Below, one piece after another: positions 1 to 11,589 of a DNA stretch of 64,000 bases. A model generated the notes under the pieces. It had not been told where the DNA came from and made no database searches. It worked only from the letters and a program-made list of their open reading frames with translations. Source of the stretch: Ailanthus altissimus (taxonomy: Eukaryota > Streptophyta > Magnoliopsida > Sapindales > Simaroubaceae); the NCBI GenBank assembly GCA_946807835.1, contig OX327703.1:6951501-7015500 (forward strand). Reading direction: 5' to 3'. The number at the start of each line of letters is the position of its first letter. The stretch's first letter is position 1. Made by a program: the position numbers and the translations under genes.

Positions 1-399
1 CGATACTATAGTGTGCTGTGAAGGCGAAACTTTTTGGCCCATAGGCTCGACACAAATGAAGTCCACGGGCCCATGCCAGGCACAGCCCATCAAGGGTCTT
101 ATTACACAATAATTTAAATTTTGTGCCCTTGAGGTTTTGAACTCAAGATCTCGTGGCCAAAAGCTCAACTAAGTAAAGTCTACCAACCATGAAATCAACA
201 CAATACAATTAAGTTAATAACTACTTTTTAAATATTAATTACAATTATAATATTATAATAATAAATAAAATTATTAATTGTAACTATATTAAAATTGTGT
301 TTTAATCATAACTAAAATTGCATCATAATTATGACTATAATTGAAATTACCGTTAAAATAAATGTAATTAAAAGTGTAATTATAAAATTGAATCATATA

Positions 400-1545
400 A
401 TTTCAATTTACTCAATTAAAATTTTCAATTTATCCCATGAATATAAATTCATTGAAATTGGATCTTGCACAATTAAAATTGAATCTTGCACGGTTGAATT
501 TTAATTGATTATTTCTCAATTGAATTATAAATTATAAATTCTATTTATTCTATTAAATTATTTGATCTATCACATGAATATCAATTAATTCAAATTGAAT
601 CTTGCACAATTAAATTATAATTTCAATATACTCAATTGAATTATTTGACTTATCACATGAATATAAATTAATTAAAATTGAATCTTGTGTGTTTGAATTT
701 TAATTGATTATTTTACAATTAAATTATTTGATCTATCATATAAATATCAGTTAATTCAAGTTGAATTTTGTAGAATTGAATTATAATTTTAATATACTCA
801 ATTGAATTATTTAATTTATCACATGAATATAAATTAATTGAAATTGAATCTTACACAATTGAATTTTAATTGATTATTTAATTGAATTATAAATTATAAT
901 TTCAATTTATTCAATTGAATTATTCAATCTATCACATGAATATCAATTAATTCAAATTGAATCTTGTACAATTAAATTTTAATTTTAATTTACTCAATTA
1001 AATTATTTAATTTATCACGTGAATATAAATTAATTGAAATTAGATCTTATACAATTGATATTGAATCTTGCACAATTGAATTTTAATTGATTATTTCACA
1101 ATTAAATTATTTAATCTATCAGATGAACATCAATTAATTCAAATTGAATCTTGCCCAATTGAATTATAATTTCAATATACTCAATTTAAAGTTATTTGAT
1201 TTTTTTCAAATGAATATAAATTCATTGAAATTGGATCTTGCAAAGTTAAAATTGAATCTTGCACAACTGAATTTTAATTGATAATTTTCCAATTGAATTA
1301 TAATTTTAATTTACTCAATTGAATTATTTAATTTATCACATGAATATAAATTAATTGAAATTGGATCTTGCACAATTTAATTTTAATTGATTATTTCATA
1401 ATTGAATTATAGTTTCAATTTACTCAATTGAACTATTTAATTTATCAAATGAATATAAATTAATTCAAATTAAATCTTGTACAATTAAATTTTAGTGGAT
1501 TATATCACATTTGAAAATTAATAAAAAAATATATAATTATTTTTT
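400..1545. repeat. degenerate AT-rich minisatellite, about 100-170 bp register
   Basis: A recurring module (TCACATGAATATAAATTAAT, then GAAATTGAATCTTGCACAAT, then AATTTTAATTGATTATTTCA, then CAATTTACTCAATTGAATTA) is seen at least seven times with point changes and partial deletions. Spacing varies, so this is an old, drifted array rather than a fresh satellite. Confidence 0.75.
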
Positions 1546-1605
1546 TGTACAATTAAATTTTAGTGGATTATATCACATTTGAAAATTAATATAAAAAAAT
1601 ATAAT
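1490..1605. repeat. two-copy tandem duplication, about 57 bp
   Basis: The segment that begins TGTACAATTAAATTTTAGTG and runs through GGATTATATCACATTTGAAA occurs twice in a row. The copies differ only in short A runs. It lies at the right end of the minisatellite. Confidence 0.8.
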
Positions 1606-1995
1606 TATTTTTAAAGTTTTAAAATTATTATTTTTATAAAATTAAAAAATTTAGTGTTCGACTCATAGGAATGACCCATTAGGCTCGCGTGCCAACAGGA
1701 CAATTGGGCGTGCTAAGTGAATTTTTGGTTGTTGTGCTTGGGCCGATACAACATAAATTTTTTCTATATCATGCCGACCCGACAACCCACTTAAGCTGAA
1801 TTTTAGTGGATCGTGCTAGCACAGCACGACCTACTTATAATGTCTAGAGCGTACATGTTTAACATCATCTTCTTATCATATTATAACTCATGGGTATAAA
1901 CAGAATTTTAGAAGATATATTCATTTGTGTCCTTAGATATATTGACTTTAACTTGCTCAATACAGTGAGGTTCCTCTTTCCTCCTGTCTCCTAAT

Positions 1996-2464
1996 CATGG
2001 GTGAGCAAAAAACTAGTAAACTGAATCGGACCCAATAATTGTTGGAGCATTCGATTCAGTTTTTGCCTTGGCTGATTCGATTTTTGATTTTATATTCTTA
2101 AAAACTAAAAATTGGGTTTGGTTTTCGATTTCGACCTTCTAAACCGAAAATTGAAAATTGAAAAATAAAATTATAAAAAAAATAAATATATATATATATA
2201 TACATGTGGCACCTTAAGAACCGAAAATTGAATCATACCAAATCAAAAATTTAACTGAACCAAATTAAAAATAAGTTTAAATTAAACTCATTTAAAGTCA
2301 AATCAAAAAATAAATTAAAAAAATAAAACGAAAAATCGAACCAATAAATTGAATCAAACTGAACTAATTCGATTTTCAATTCTAATTTTTAAAAATTAAC
2401 CAACTCGATTCTTTTTTTTTTACTTACTCCAAAAACTGAATCAAACCAAAAATATCCACCCCTA
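1996..2464. mobile_element. hAT-type MITE, 469 bp, 8-bp TSD
   Basis: The left end reads CATGGGTGAGCAAAAA and the reverse complement of the right end reads TAGGGGTGGATATTTTT, a short imperfect terminal inverted repeat of the hAT style (YAGGGGTG). It is flanked by CTCCTAAT (1988-1995) and CTCCTAAC (2465-2472), a 7/8-matching 8-bp target duplication as expected for hAT. The body is non-coding and built of AACCGAA/TTCGGTT-like words. A similar body occurs at 55458-56451. Confidence 0.7.
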
Positions 2465-2472
2465 CTCCTAAC

Positions 2473-2832
2473 TCCTTTCAGCATTCGAAGACAAATATTA
2501 TCGACTGCCAAAACTTCTCGTACGAGAATTCAATCTTTTGTTATTGATCCTTCCATTGTTGGACCTTTCACAGCCGGTCCTTCTACTGTTGGACCTTCTG
2601 TTGTCGATCCTTCTACTGCTGGTCCTTCTAGTGTTGGACCTTCTGCTATTGAGTCATCCCACATCGATTCTTCAATTGAGGACCTTTTTGGGACCAAGAG
2701 TGTTTCAAATGTTTTTGCGGAAATCCACGCACAGTTGGATGCAACCCCTGTGCATGCTCAAGTTGGTTCGTCTCAAGAGGAAGGTAGCTATAGCATCTGT
2801 GGCACCTTCCGAATCATCTTGTTCGTCTTTCT
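2473..2832 (+). pseudogene. coding remnant with Gly-Pro-Ser-x-x pentapeptide repeats
   Basis: The frame containing codon CAA at 2531 is open from about 2476 to 2832. It encodes about nine copies of a five-residue unit (G/D-P-S-x-x, for example VGPST, VDPST, AGPSS), each from a 15-bp DNA repeat, followed by a more ordinary acidic stretch. The alternative frame in the same DNA gives a leucine-only string and looks like a shadow. There is no convincing start codon, and the right side dissolves into stops. I do not recognise the family. Low-complexity linkers of this type occur in plant retrotransposon gag-like proteins, but that is a guess. The hAT MITE abuts its 5' side, which may have removed the start. 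Confidence 0.35.
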
Positions 2833-2884
2833 AATTCTTGTGTATTTCTGATGCTAACTTCTTCTCTATGTGTTTTCTATTCTA

Positions 2885-3330
2885 GACTTTCATGGAGGAT
2901 CTACTGGATGTAGTTTTAGACTTCTTGAAGACTGGAACAACATGAAAATGGCAGACTAGGATGCCCAAGAGAAAGCAAAGTGTCAATGGCGTACCCGGTG
3001 ATGAATCTAAACCTTCCATTCCCCAAAAAAAAAAAATGAAAGGTGTTTATCCCTGAGGGTGTTTCTGATGTTGCCAACATCCTTTAGTGACCTCTTGATC
3101 TTCTTGTTATCCATTCTTCCATGGATACTTGTGTTAAGTCGGTGGACTCTTCTATTTCTAGGAAATGGGAACTTCCCCTTGCCATCGAAGTTTCATTAGT
3201 TGCTAGTGATCTAGCTGATATTTCCTACACCGTTCCTCCAGAACTACAAAATTTTGAGGCTCCTTTGAAACTTCAGCCTCTAGCCTCTATCTGCATCTCT
3301 CCCTCCAATGGGAAGTTCTAATCTTGGATT
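2885..3330 (+). other. possible continuation of the degraded coding remnant
   Basis: Base composition is more balanced than in the surroundings, and short open pieces continue in shifting frames. Examples are a Lys-rich stretch near 2958-3045 and an open frame at 3121-3321 encoding 66 residues with no recognised domain. A poly-A run near 3025 and several stops break it. It could be the same pseudogene as 2473-2832. Evidence is weak. Confidence 0.2.
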
Positions 3331-5954
3331 CTATTTAATCCCTCCTTCAAGTTCTGGTGAGAATGTCTTTGCTGCTTGTTACTCTTCTGCCCTTCTTAAT
3401 TTTGTGCAATAAGCGTTCCAGTGGTCAAGGTCAATTCAAGTTCGAGTTCTAGCTCTGAATCGAGTTTTGACTTTGCACTCCAAATCCCCCCACCCCTCCC
3501 TCGAAGTATAGAATCAAGAAGGGCATAAGGAATATCTGGACCACAACATGAAGTGCCAACCATTACTGTGACAATCAACATAATTATTTAACTTTATTAA
3601 ATACCAACATTGATCTGAAACATGTTTTTATAATTGGCTTGTGTTGGTTTGCTATCATTAGGCTTGGCTTGCTATCCCAACATGGAAAGAATAACATATA
3701 TATAACATATATAAGTAGGCTATTTATCTTTTATAAGGGATTTAAGCTATCAAGTAGCAAAGCCAAATTAATAATCTTTAACTTTCAACAATGACCCATT
3801 AGATAGGAACACTCATAATCTTAAATTAATTAATTACATTGTTCCACTATTTCATTAATAATGATACATCACTTGAGAATAAAAATAAAACGCTACTGAA
3901 TATGTATGTTGGAGGATATTTTTTATGACACTTAAGTTGCTTTAAAGAGGTTACGTGACTATTAAGGCCCTCATTAGAGAGCTATTTAGCCTAAATAAAA
4001 AGTATATAACTAGACTTAGTAAGGACTCAAACCCATCAACGCTCAGTATCAAAATTAGATGGGATTCACTTGAAGACCTATGTCAGCAGAGTGCTGCAAT
4101 CAATAAACATGTTAAGGGGCTATGTCAATGTTCACATCACAACTAAACCTCATAGTCAAATAATACATCAATAAATTATATTAATTTTTACGTCACCAAT
4201 GAGCCCTAAAGTCAAAAGATATGTCAATAAGATCATGTCAGTCTCAGACTTCATCATTAAGTCCTATAATAATTTGCTAAAACAACTTCGTTGTTTGATA
4301 ATTGGAGAAGTGGATAAAGCCTCGGGGGTGTAATATTGAAGGGCTCCAGTTGTGTCGCCATATCAACATGTTCCAAAACTCTATGCTCTTACTGATGGAG
4401 ATATGAGACTTATTGGAAAGTACTTAAAGCAAGTCTATACCGAATGGAACTAAGTGTTAGTAATGAGGACCACCTGCTATTTGTTTATCCCACAAAGATA
4501 ACCTTATAAAGTGTTTGATCAAAGGGGGTGCTTGTACTCTTAAGTTTTAAGGGCTTGATTACCAAAAAGTCTCTAAACTCAATATTTCTTAAAGACGCCA
4601 ACTAGAAACGTGATCCTCCAATTATGCATTGGCACATGTCACCCTACATAAATTTTCAAGCCTTTCTTTTCCTCCTCGCTCAAAGTATATTCTCAATTTT
4701 TGAACACAAATAAAAAATAAAATCACTTGAAACTATAGACAAATAAGAAAATGAATTTTCTCCTTCTTGTTCAACTCTCTTTAGGCAAAAACTTTAAAAA
4801 AAAACATTCACCATTAAATTCATTGTTTTACTTGAACGTCGAAGGACTATGACCCGCTATCCCATAGGTGTCTGCCTCCATTTTATCTACATCTATTCTC
4901 AGCAATTTCTAACTTAGTGCTCCATCTTATACACTCTCTAATCAGTTCAGACTCATCTCTTAATACAAGCTAGCCTAATAAACTTATTTTTTTTTACATT
5001 CAAATAAATAACCGATGTTTAGGGCCAAGACCATTTTTAAACCCCCAACAATATAAGTGTTATTCAATATATTAAGCTAATTTGAATTCATTGCATGTTG
5101 CATGTTGTTATTTAATTGAATAGACTCGTTAATTCACTGTTTTTCTTTTAAATTCAGTTCTGATTACCACAAATACATGACGCATGCAAGAACAATATAT
5201 AAATACTGATACAAGTAATATTATACATATTACAAAACATATATTCTTAATTAGTATTATCATTCATAGACCAAAAGCTTATTCTTTCAACAATATTTAT
5301 ATATATATATATAAATAAATAATTGATCTAGTAGATTATGTAATTCACTATATAATGAGTTCCTGAATATGTGACAATATTTTGTAATACATTATAAATT
5401 ATACAAAAATTATGAATTTATTAAACAATAATATAATATAATAAAACTCACCATGTACTGAACTAATAATTTACTAAATCAATTACATATATGTATTAAT
5501 TAAAAAATAATAAATGATATGTTTATTATTTTCACAAAATTTAGATCCTAAATCAAAGTGATGTAGGCATTTCATGTGCTGATAGGTGAACCAAGTTTCT
5601 AATCTTTTTCCTGTTTTTTTTATAAATAAAGTAATTGACGGCTCTCCACTAATTGAATTAGGTAAACCTAATTTAGTAACATCCCTAAAAAAAAAATTAT
5701 TTCATTGAGTTTTTTTTTTCTATCATTTAAGTTGTGGGATCACGAAGACAATCACAAAATAAACTGTTTATTGAAATTGTTAGGTAAAATTACTCAAAGT
5801 GTGACAATTACAAAATAAACTTTAATAAATTGTTTATTGAAATTGTTAGGTAAAATCACCCAAAGTGTTAGGTGATGATCTAATATTAATAATAAAATAA
5901 ATTTTAATAAATTTAACATAAAAATTTAAACTATCAAATAAAAGTTTAATAATA
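3331..5954. other. AT-rich intergenic sequence, no gene seen
   Basis: No protein family, RNA gene or element end was recognised. The stretch contains short A/T microsatellites (for example TA runs near 3693 and 5300). There is also a small imperfect tandem duplication at about 5757-5880, with ATTGAAATTGTTAGGTAAAA in both copies. Confidence 0.5.
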
Positions 5955-5959
5955 ATATT

Positions 5960-6871
5960 TGTTCCCTCTTGAAAATCTTCATCTTCCTGCCCTTAGGCCT
6001 AAGGGCTTAGAATTTAATAAAGGTAGACTCAAGAGCAATGGTCAATAAGTTTAAATCCGACAGAATAACAGAACTGATTCAAATGCGGAGAATTTGGTCG
6101 ACTAATGATGAAACTTGTTCGGCATCTGCTGACCTTAATGCGACTACGGCTGAGCATGTACTGACTACATTCTGCAACTTCGTTATAGCAGTTCCACGTC
6201 AATATCAAACCAGTAAAGGAGAGCTATTCAAAATCTGACCCAAGCCGACCAAAGTAAGTTTCGCTTGAAACAAAAATGCCGACTGAGACAAACCCGAGGA
6301 ATATGCTTAACATATCAGAAGTGACATCTGACAAAGGGTAAGAACGATGACAAAAAATCAGTGAAAAGATATTCGGCGTATATCAAGGGGGCAATAGGAA
6401 GATACTTGGCGTGTGTCAGAAGTACAATTGAAAATATTCGGCGCAAGACAGAAATACTGCAAAGAAAAGCCAAAAAAGTCCCTGAAAGGCCATCACTATA
6501 AAAGAAAAAGGAGGGAGACATGGTAGAGGATGATGAAAAAAATCCTCATAGAACATAAATAGAAGAAAAAAAAAGGAAAAAGATGATCCCCTCAGAAAAA
6601 CATTTTATTCCCATTTTTTCATATTTTTTAAGAGAGAAAAATCTCCATTTTTTTACTTAAGCATCAACGCGTCTTCGTCGGAACCTACCCCTGTAAGACC
6701 ACCTTTGAGCTTGTGTTCTTATTGTCATTGTAAGCCCCTCTCCACAGTTCGTCGAAAATAAGAAATTCAAGTCTGTACCTATTGATCCAATCTAAACGAG
6801 GCTTAAAATTTGATTCTCCCTCAACAAATTTAAAACTCATTAATCCGAGGAACCACTTCTTCAGGTCAACA
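5960..6871 (+). mobile_element. solo LTR, 912 bp, TSD ATATT
   Basis: It begins TGTTCCCTC, ends GGTCAACA, and is bracketed by ATATT at 5955-5959 and 6872-6876. TG...CA ends with an exact 5-bp TSD are diagnostic of an LTR left by recombination between the two LTRs of one element. A TATA-like box TATAAAAG lies at 6497-6504. The GC content is higher than in the surroundings, and the repeated ATTCGGCG word supports a gypsy-like LTR, though the superfamily is inference. An 18-bp perfect palindrome (GCCCTTAGGCCTAAGGGC) lies near its start. Confidence 0.85.
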
Positions 6872-6876
6872 ATATT

Positions 6877-7404
6877 AAAGACAAAATTTAATTAAATTTA
6901 GATTAAAAATTAATATTAATATTTAAGACAAATAATTAACAACCCACTTATAAAATTTGTATCCAAGAGATTCAAATTAAGAAATAAATATGTTTGGAGA
7001 AGATTTTTATAAAAAGTGAATTTAATTTTAAAGTCATAGGAACCAAGGGATCAAAACTAGGAAGAAAAATCAACAATTTGACCCACAAAAAAGTGATACA
7101 TTTCATAAAAATACCATTTACTTTGACATCACATTAATACTAAAAATAAGTCTCAATAAAAATAAGGACATTAGTAAAAAATTGACAATACACCAAAATA
7201 ACTTGGTCAAATATTCGTAATTGTTTAAATTAAATTAGTTATTAAATAAAAATAAAAATTAATTAATCATACTTGTATTGAATTTTTATAGTTTAATAAC
7301 CAAATTATATATAATTTAATTCAATCTTCAATTACCAAAACACAACATAGTTATATAAATAAAAAAATATGTGTAATAAAAAAATGAAATTATAAATTTA
7401 CTAT
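6877..7404. other. AT-rich spacer
   Basis: No gene or element end was recognised. It consists of A/T-rich single-copy-like sequence between two LTRs. Confidence 0.4.
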
Positions 7405-8186
7405 TGTCGAAGAAATCACCATTCTTTTTGTGAGATTAGATTAAGCAAAAAATTCTAACTAAATTCAATATTGAACCTTAATCTCTTTGCACAACGAAAT
7501 AATTAAGATATAAAGTAAAATAACAAGAATATAAAGTAGATAATAAAAAACATAACACAATCATTTATGTGGTTCGACTAATTATCTACATCCACGGTGA
7601 ATTCAAGAATCATAATTTCTCTTATTAACTCTCTAAAAAATTTACAAGAAAACACAATAAAAAAATACTCAAAATGATCTAATGAATGGTGTACCATTAT
7701 TATTTCACAAACAATGAACACCCAAATAGCAATTACACATAAGCACTTAGTATTTACCTAATTCTTTTCTCTATTAGAATCTCTCTTAATATTTGATTCT
7801 CAAACTAAAAGAGTTTATAAGGGTTTACCTATGGATCATTTTGTACCTACTAACTTTAATCCTAATTGAAATAAGAGCTCATGTATTTTAGGAGTTTAAA
7901 ATTCTCTAAAATTCAAAAATTCGAAGCCAAAACAGACTTGCCCACATCTGGCGTCGCGGCATAGTGTTGGCACAAATTCGATCCAGCGTCACAGCATTGC
8001 AACCTAAACTTCCAATCTTCGTCTTTCTTGTCTCTTTTCATGCCTCCAAATTTATTTTTGCATCCCTTTTTGTATTTTACGTGTCTTAGATTTCTTTATG
8101 AGTATTTTACGCGTTTTAAATTTTTTGTAACTCTCATTTGTAATATTTTTTATTATTTTTATTTAAATAAAATTGTTGAATTTTCA
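7405..8186 (-). mobile_element. copia-type LTR remnant in minus orientation
   Basis: It starts TGTCGAAG, the counterpart of the TGTTGAAGC that would be the reverse complement of the copia-1 LTR end (TTCAACA at 27860). The block TATGTGGTTCGAC...CCACGGTG near 7570-7600 matches the reverse complement of copia-1 LTR sequence around 27720-27755. A GC-rich block near 7940-8000 (GGCGTCGCGGCA, CAGCGTCACAGC) corresponds to the GC-rich blocks in the LTRs at 34790-34900 and 49500-49590. The right boundary is approximate, and no clean TSD was found. Confidence 0.6.
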
Positions 8187-9589
8187 AAACTCTAATAATT
8201 ATAAATAAGTATTCCAAAAATATATATAATAAGTAGTATTTGTTTTAACGTGCCGGCAGGACCCTGAAATGAATAAATAAAATAAGACACAATGGAATAA
8301 ATAATAAAATGTGAACTTTTCACTTTTTTTTAGGTGACTAAAAAAAATTATAAATTATATTACTTTTATTTACGTAAATCCGCTGCATGATTGGTCTGAG
8401 CGAGTGATACGACAAGAGAACAATCTAGATAAATCTTAACCAGGCTATGTTATTATGTTGCCCTATTCATAATATCTGCAACTTTCTCTTAATAAATTGG
8501 CAGTAGCATATAAGAAAAAAATTAAATTGAAAATTTTCTACTTTCTTAAATTTGAAAACCTAAAATATTAAAAAAAAATTCAATCGCTTTCATATGGTAG
8601 CCACGGCCCAAACTATTGATCATGTAGAGCCAAATGTGTAAACAAAAAAAATATTTTTTTTAATACCTAAAATATGATTTAATTTTATCAATATCTACAT
8701 ATTTAAAAATTAATATTAATATTCTTTTATAAAATATATACAAATGACCATTTATTAAGAATAAAAATATTTGATCAAAATTAATCAATTTTACATCGAT
8801 CAAGTTGCCCCTTACACTTAAAAGAAGTTGATATAACAACTATTACACATTAAAAGGAGTTGATAAAAGAAACCTTTTTTTTAAAATGCAATGTTGACTT
8901 TTTATGTTAATAATAATGACAAAAATAAAATAAAATAATCATAAAATAAAGTTAAAAAATTAATAATAATAATATTTAAAGAGTTTTATTTTTAAAAATA
9001 ATAAAATTTAAATACAAAACTAAAATAAAATAAAATTGAATGAAAATAAAAATTAAAAAGATATCTAAAAAATATTTATGGGAAAATTTTGCCTAGGTGG
9101 CAAAATAAAATTTTTTAAATATTTTAAAAAAATAAAACAAATAATAATAGTAATAATAACAATAAAAAAATTTAAAAAATATCCAGCAACCATTTTAGTC
9201 GTGGATCTAGCAGTTATTTTTGGCCACTTGGAGTTTCATTGTTTTTTTGACAACTTTTTTAATTAAATTTTATATTTATTTTATTATTTTATTTTTTTAA
9301 AAGAATTTAAGTGTTTGACGTATGAAATAATTTAATTATTTTTAAATCAGTTAACTTTTATGATTGCTAATGAGTATCTGTACATATTTTACAAATTTTA
9401 AATTTGTGAGTATTAATAAAATTATACTATATTTTAAGAATATTGATGATGATATTTAAAAAAAAAATTGGCAACAACATTATGGGATGATGCTGCGGCA
9501 ATACACAGAAGAAAAAATAGGGTCATTAATTAAGCTCGCGAGTTTGCTGAATCGTGTTTCCTGCGGTATTTATTGACTGATTAAGACGC
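8187..9589. other. AT-rich intergenic sequence, no gene seen
   Basis: Very A/T-rich sequence with poly-A and poly-T runs. A short open frame near 9078-9266 is an A-rich composition effect (mostly Lys, Ile, Phe). Nothing is recognisable. Confidence 0.5.
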
Positions 9590-9870
9590 TGTTGGCATGT
9601 AATTTGTCTTCAATGGAACTTCCGTCCAAAATCCAATAACCGCCATACACGTGGCCCTACGTGTATCATGCATCCGTGATCTGCCATGGTCATGTATGTC
9701 CATGCATGCACATAGCATGTCATCGTGAAATAGGAGATGACAAAACAATACGGACACGTGGGCAGAAGAGATTGGACCACAGAAAACTGAAAAGCAAAAG
9801 CTCGGCTGGCAGCTGGCCAGCATAAGCCATTCAACTTATATCTGGAAAGCGACAGGATATATAAAAAGAG
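9590..9870 (+). promoter_or_regulatory. orphan promoter-like island: two G-boxes, RY motifs, TATA box
   Basis: This island is of near-balanced base composition in an AT-rich setting. It contains ACACGTGG (CACGTG at 9648-9653) followed by a partly palindromic CCTACGTGTAT. A second CACGTG lies at 9755-9760. RY-type CATGCAT occurs at 9667-9673 and CATGCATGCA at 9701-9710. TATATAAAA lies at 9858-9866. In plants, G-box/ABRE plus RY next to a TATA box is the architecture of ABA- and ABI3/FUS3-responsive seed promoters (established knowledge). No coding region follows downstream, so it may be a promoter orphaned or copied by a transposon. An 80-residue frame on the minus strand here is not convincing. 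Confidence 0.4.
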
Positions 9871-10069
9871 TGAATTGCAAGATAAAGTGAATAAATATTT
9901 TGTTTGGCATTTTTTTAATTAAGAAAATTAGAATAATTGATAAGTCATAGTCAAAAAATATATATTATTATTACAAACACAAATTACGTATATGAATCCT
10001 TTCTAGAAAAAAATGATATTATTATTTTATTGTGATATCATTTGCTTAAAATTTTAAATTCTTATTTAA

Positions 10070-10337
10070 GGAATATTAACACTTTTACCCTTAAAATTTA
10101 CACTAATTAAACTTTAACGATAACTAATTTTAATTACACTATTACTTCTTAATTTAATTTGAAAGACAAAAATATTTTTAAAAATATTTTTTTTACATAA
10201 ATAATTAAAATATTTATATAAAATAAGCGTATTTTCGTCTTTCTAATTAAATAAAAAAATTATAATATAATTAAAATTAAAATTAAAATTACTACTAAAA
10301 TGTAATTTATGTAAACTTCAAGGGGGTGAAGTGTACC
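10070..10337. mobile_element. MITE of the GGxTATTAAC family, 268 bp
   Basis: The left end reads GGAATATTAACACTTTTACC and the reverse complement of the right end reads GGTACACTTCACCCCCTTGA. The internal sequence AATTTTAATTACA near each end continues the inverted repeat. Related elements lie at 25658-25930 and, as halves, near 23743 and 52333. The termini starting GG and the family resemblance suggest a Mutator-type MITE. The TSD here is not clear. Confidence 0.55.
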
Positions 10338-10596
10338 AAAATTTGAAGGATCAAAGTTGTGTTAAGTGTTTTCATTTGAAGTGGACATGTTCATCACCTA
10401 AGAGTTGAAAATTTAAATTGATTGAATGTTAAAATAGAAAACATTCTTATCTTTTTTACATTCAATGCATTCTTATCTTTTATGGAATGACCAGAGCAAT
10501 GATAGGGAAAGTTATATGACTTTTTACATTTGCTTCTTTAATTTCATCCATTAAGCATTCTTATTGTGACAATTAATTTAATAACTTAATAATAAA

Positions 10597-10598
10597 AA

Positions 10599-10631
<33 letters not shown>
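10597..10631. repeat. (ATT)n microsatellite
   Basis: About ten uninterrupted ATT repeats lie just upstream of repeat R1. Confidence 0.9.
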
Positions 10632-10634
<3 letters not shown>

Positions 10635-10660
10635 TTTTATTTTGAAAATGACTAGTTTTT

Positions 10661-11578
10661 AATAAATAAAATGAATATGTGGTATGGTATCATTTCATAG
10701 TTGAATATTATAATAAACATATTTTAGACATTTGTGTTTTATTTTATGGTATAAAAAATTTTAAGTTTAAATTTTTCTCACATTTTTTTTTTCTTTTTTT
10801 TTTTGGGTATAACAAAATATTATTCTTGTGAAAGTTGTGGATTACCATTTGTTAGCTTTGTTGTGACATATTCATGAAAATGAAAGTGGGAAAAGATAAG
10901 GATTGAATTAAGAACCTCTATGAGTTGTCCCTTATCCTCAAAATTTTATTGCTACAAGAAGTAGATATATGTTCTATGAAATTAAAAGTAATAATAAATA
11001 AATAAATAAATAGATAAAATTGTAAGACTAGCGTTTGCCGAGGTAAGTCTTGTACACCTTTCTAATTTTAATAAAGACTTCAAGTTCTGATATATATCAA
11101 AGTGGTGTATTAATTCTCTTCTTATTTTAGGTAGTTATTTTTTATATGAGAAATTTTTTATCTTTTTAATTTGAATAACAGTATAGTTAGAATCAAAGTC
11201 GTTATTAAATTATAATGTTAATAGTACTCAGTAGGGACAAACATGTAATTGCATAGGCGAACAAACGGTCAAGGAGATGTCAGCTGATACTTTTTTAAGT
11301 TCTAATGATATAAAGTTCAAAACAAAAGAGAACGATTTAACTAGTCTATTTGTGTAATTATGGAATCTCAATCATTTTTATTACCTTTTAAATGAACGTC
11401 ACGGTTGATTATGTGTCTTTTCAACTTGTTTAAGATATAAATTAATGGTGGAGATTTAATTATGTCAATCAATCTACACCACAGATAAAGGTAAGTTGAA
11501 AAATATCAGAAAAAAAATTCAATGTTTAAATAAATATAAAATATATTCTTTAAAATTAAAAATAATAAAATTTCTTTT
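10661..11578. repeat. R1: first copy of a near-identical 0.92-kb direct repeat
   Basis: R1 matches 15908-16823 (R2) almost base for base. I count about five substitutions and a one-base indel, roughly 99% identity. It includes a T-rich run near 10787, CTAGCGTTTGCCGAGGTAAG near 11029, and AGATGTCAGCTGATAC. Homology begins at AATAAATAAAATG and ends at AATAATAAAATTT. There are no TG...CA termini and no primer-binding site follows, so it is not an ordinary LTR. A third, older partial copy (R3) lies at 25932-26160. No coding potential. Confidence 0.9.
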
Positions 11579-11589
11579 TTATGAAATTA

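Larger units (their letters stand above)
1..1850. mobile_element. GC-edged, AATT-rich non-autonomous element (left end outside window)
   Basis: Both edges (about 1-110 and 1650-1850) are GC-rich and carry repeated short motifs such as GCACAGC, GGCTCG and AGCACAGCACGACC. The interior, from about 200 to 1620, is nearly pure A/T plus AATT repeats. The same design (GC-rich motif ends, AATT-rich middle) recurs at 52866-54270, where one end finishes in a hAT-like CACCTCTA. I infer a non-autonomous DNA element family. There is no coding capacity, and the left terminus is not in the window. Confidence 0.4.

Noticed and set aside
2538..2834. 98-codon leucine-rich frame
   Set aside because: It is the shifted frame of the Gly-Pro-Ser repeat. 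The in-frame reading with GPS units is more protein-like, and the first ten codons give only a TTG start.
9581..9834. Minus-strand Cys-rich frames of 74-80 codons as a small secreted peptide
   Set aside because: Two overlapping frames are equally open, there is no clear signal peptide plus mature Cys pattern, and the DNA is better explained as a promoter-like island on the plus strand.
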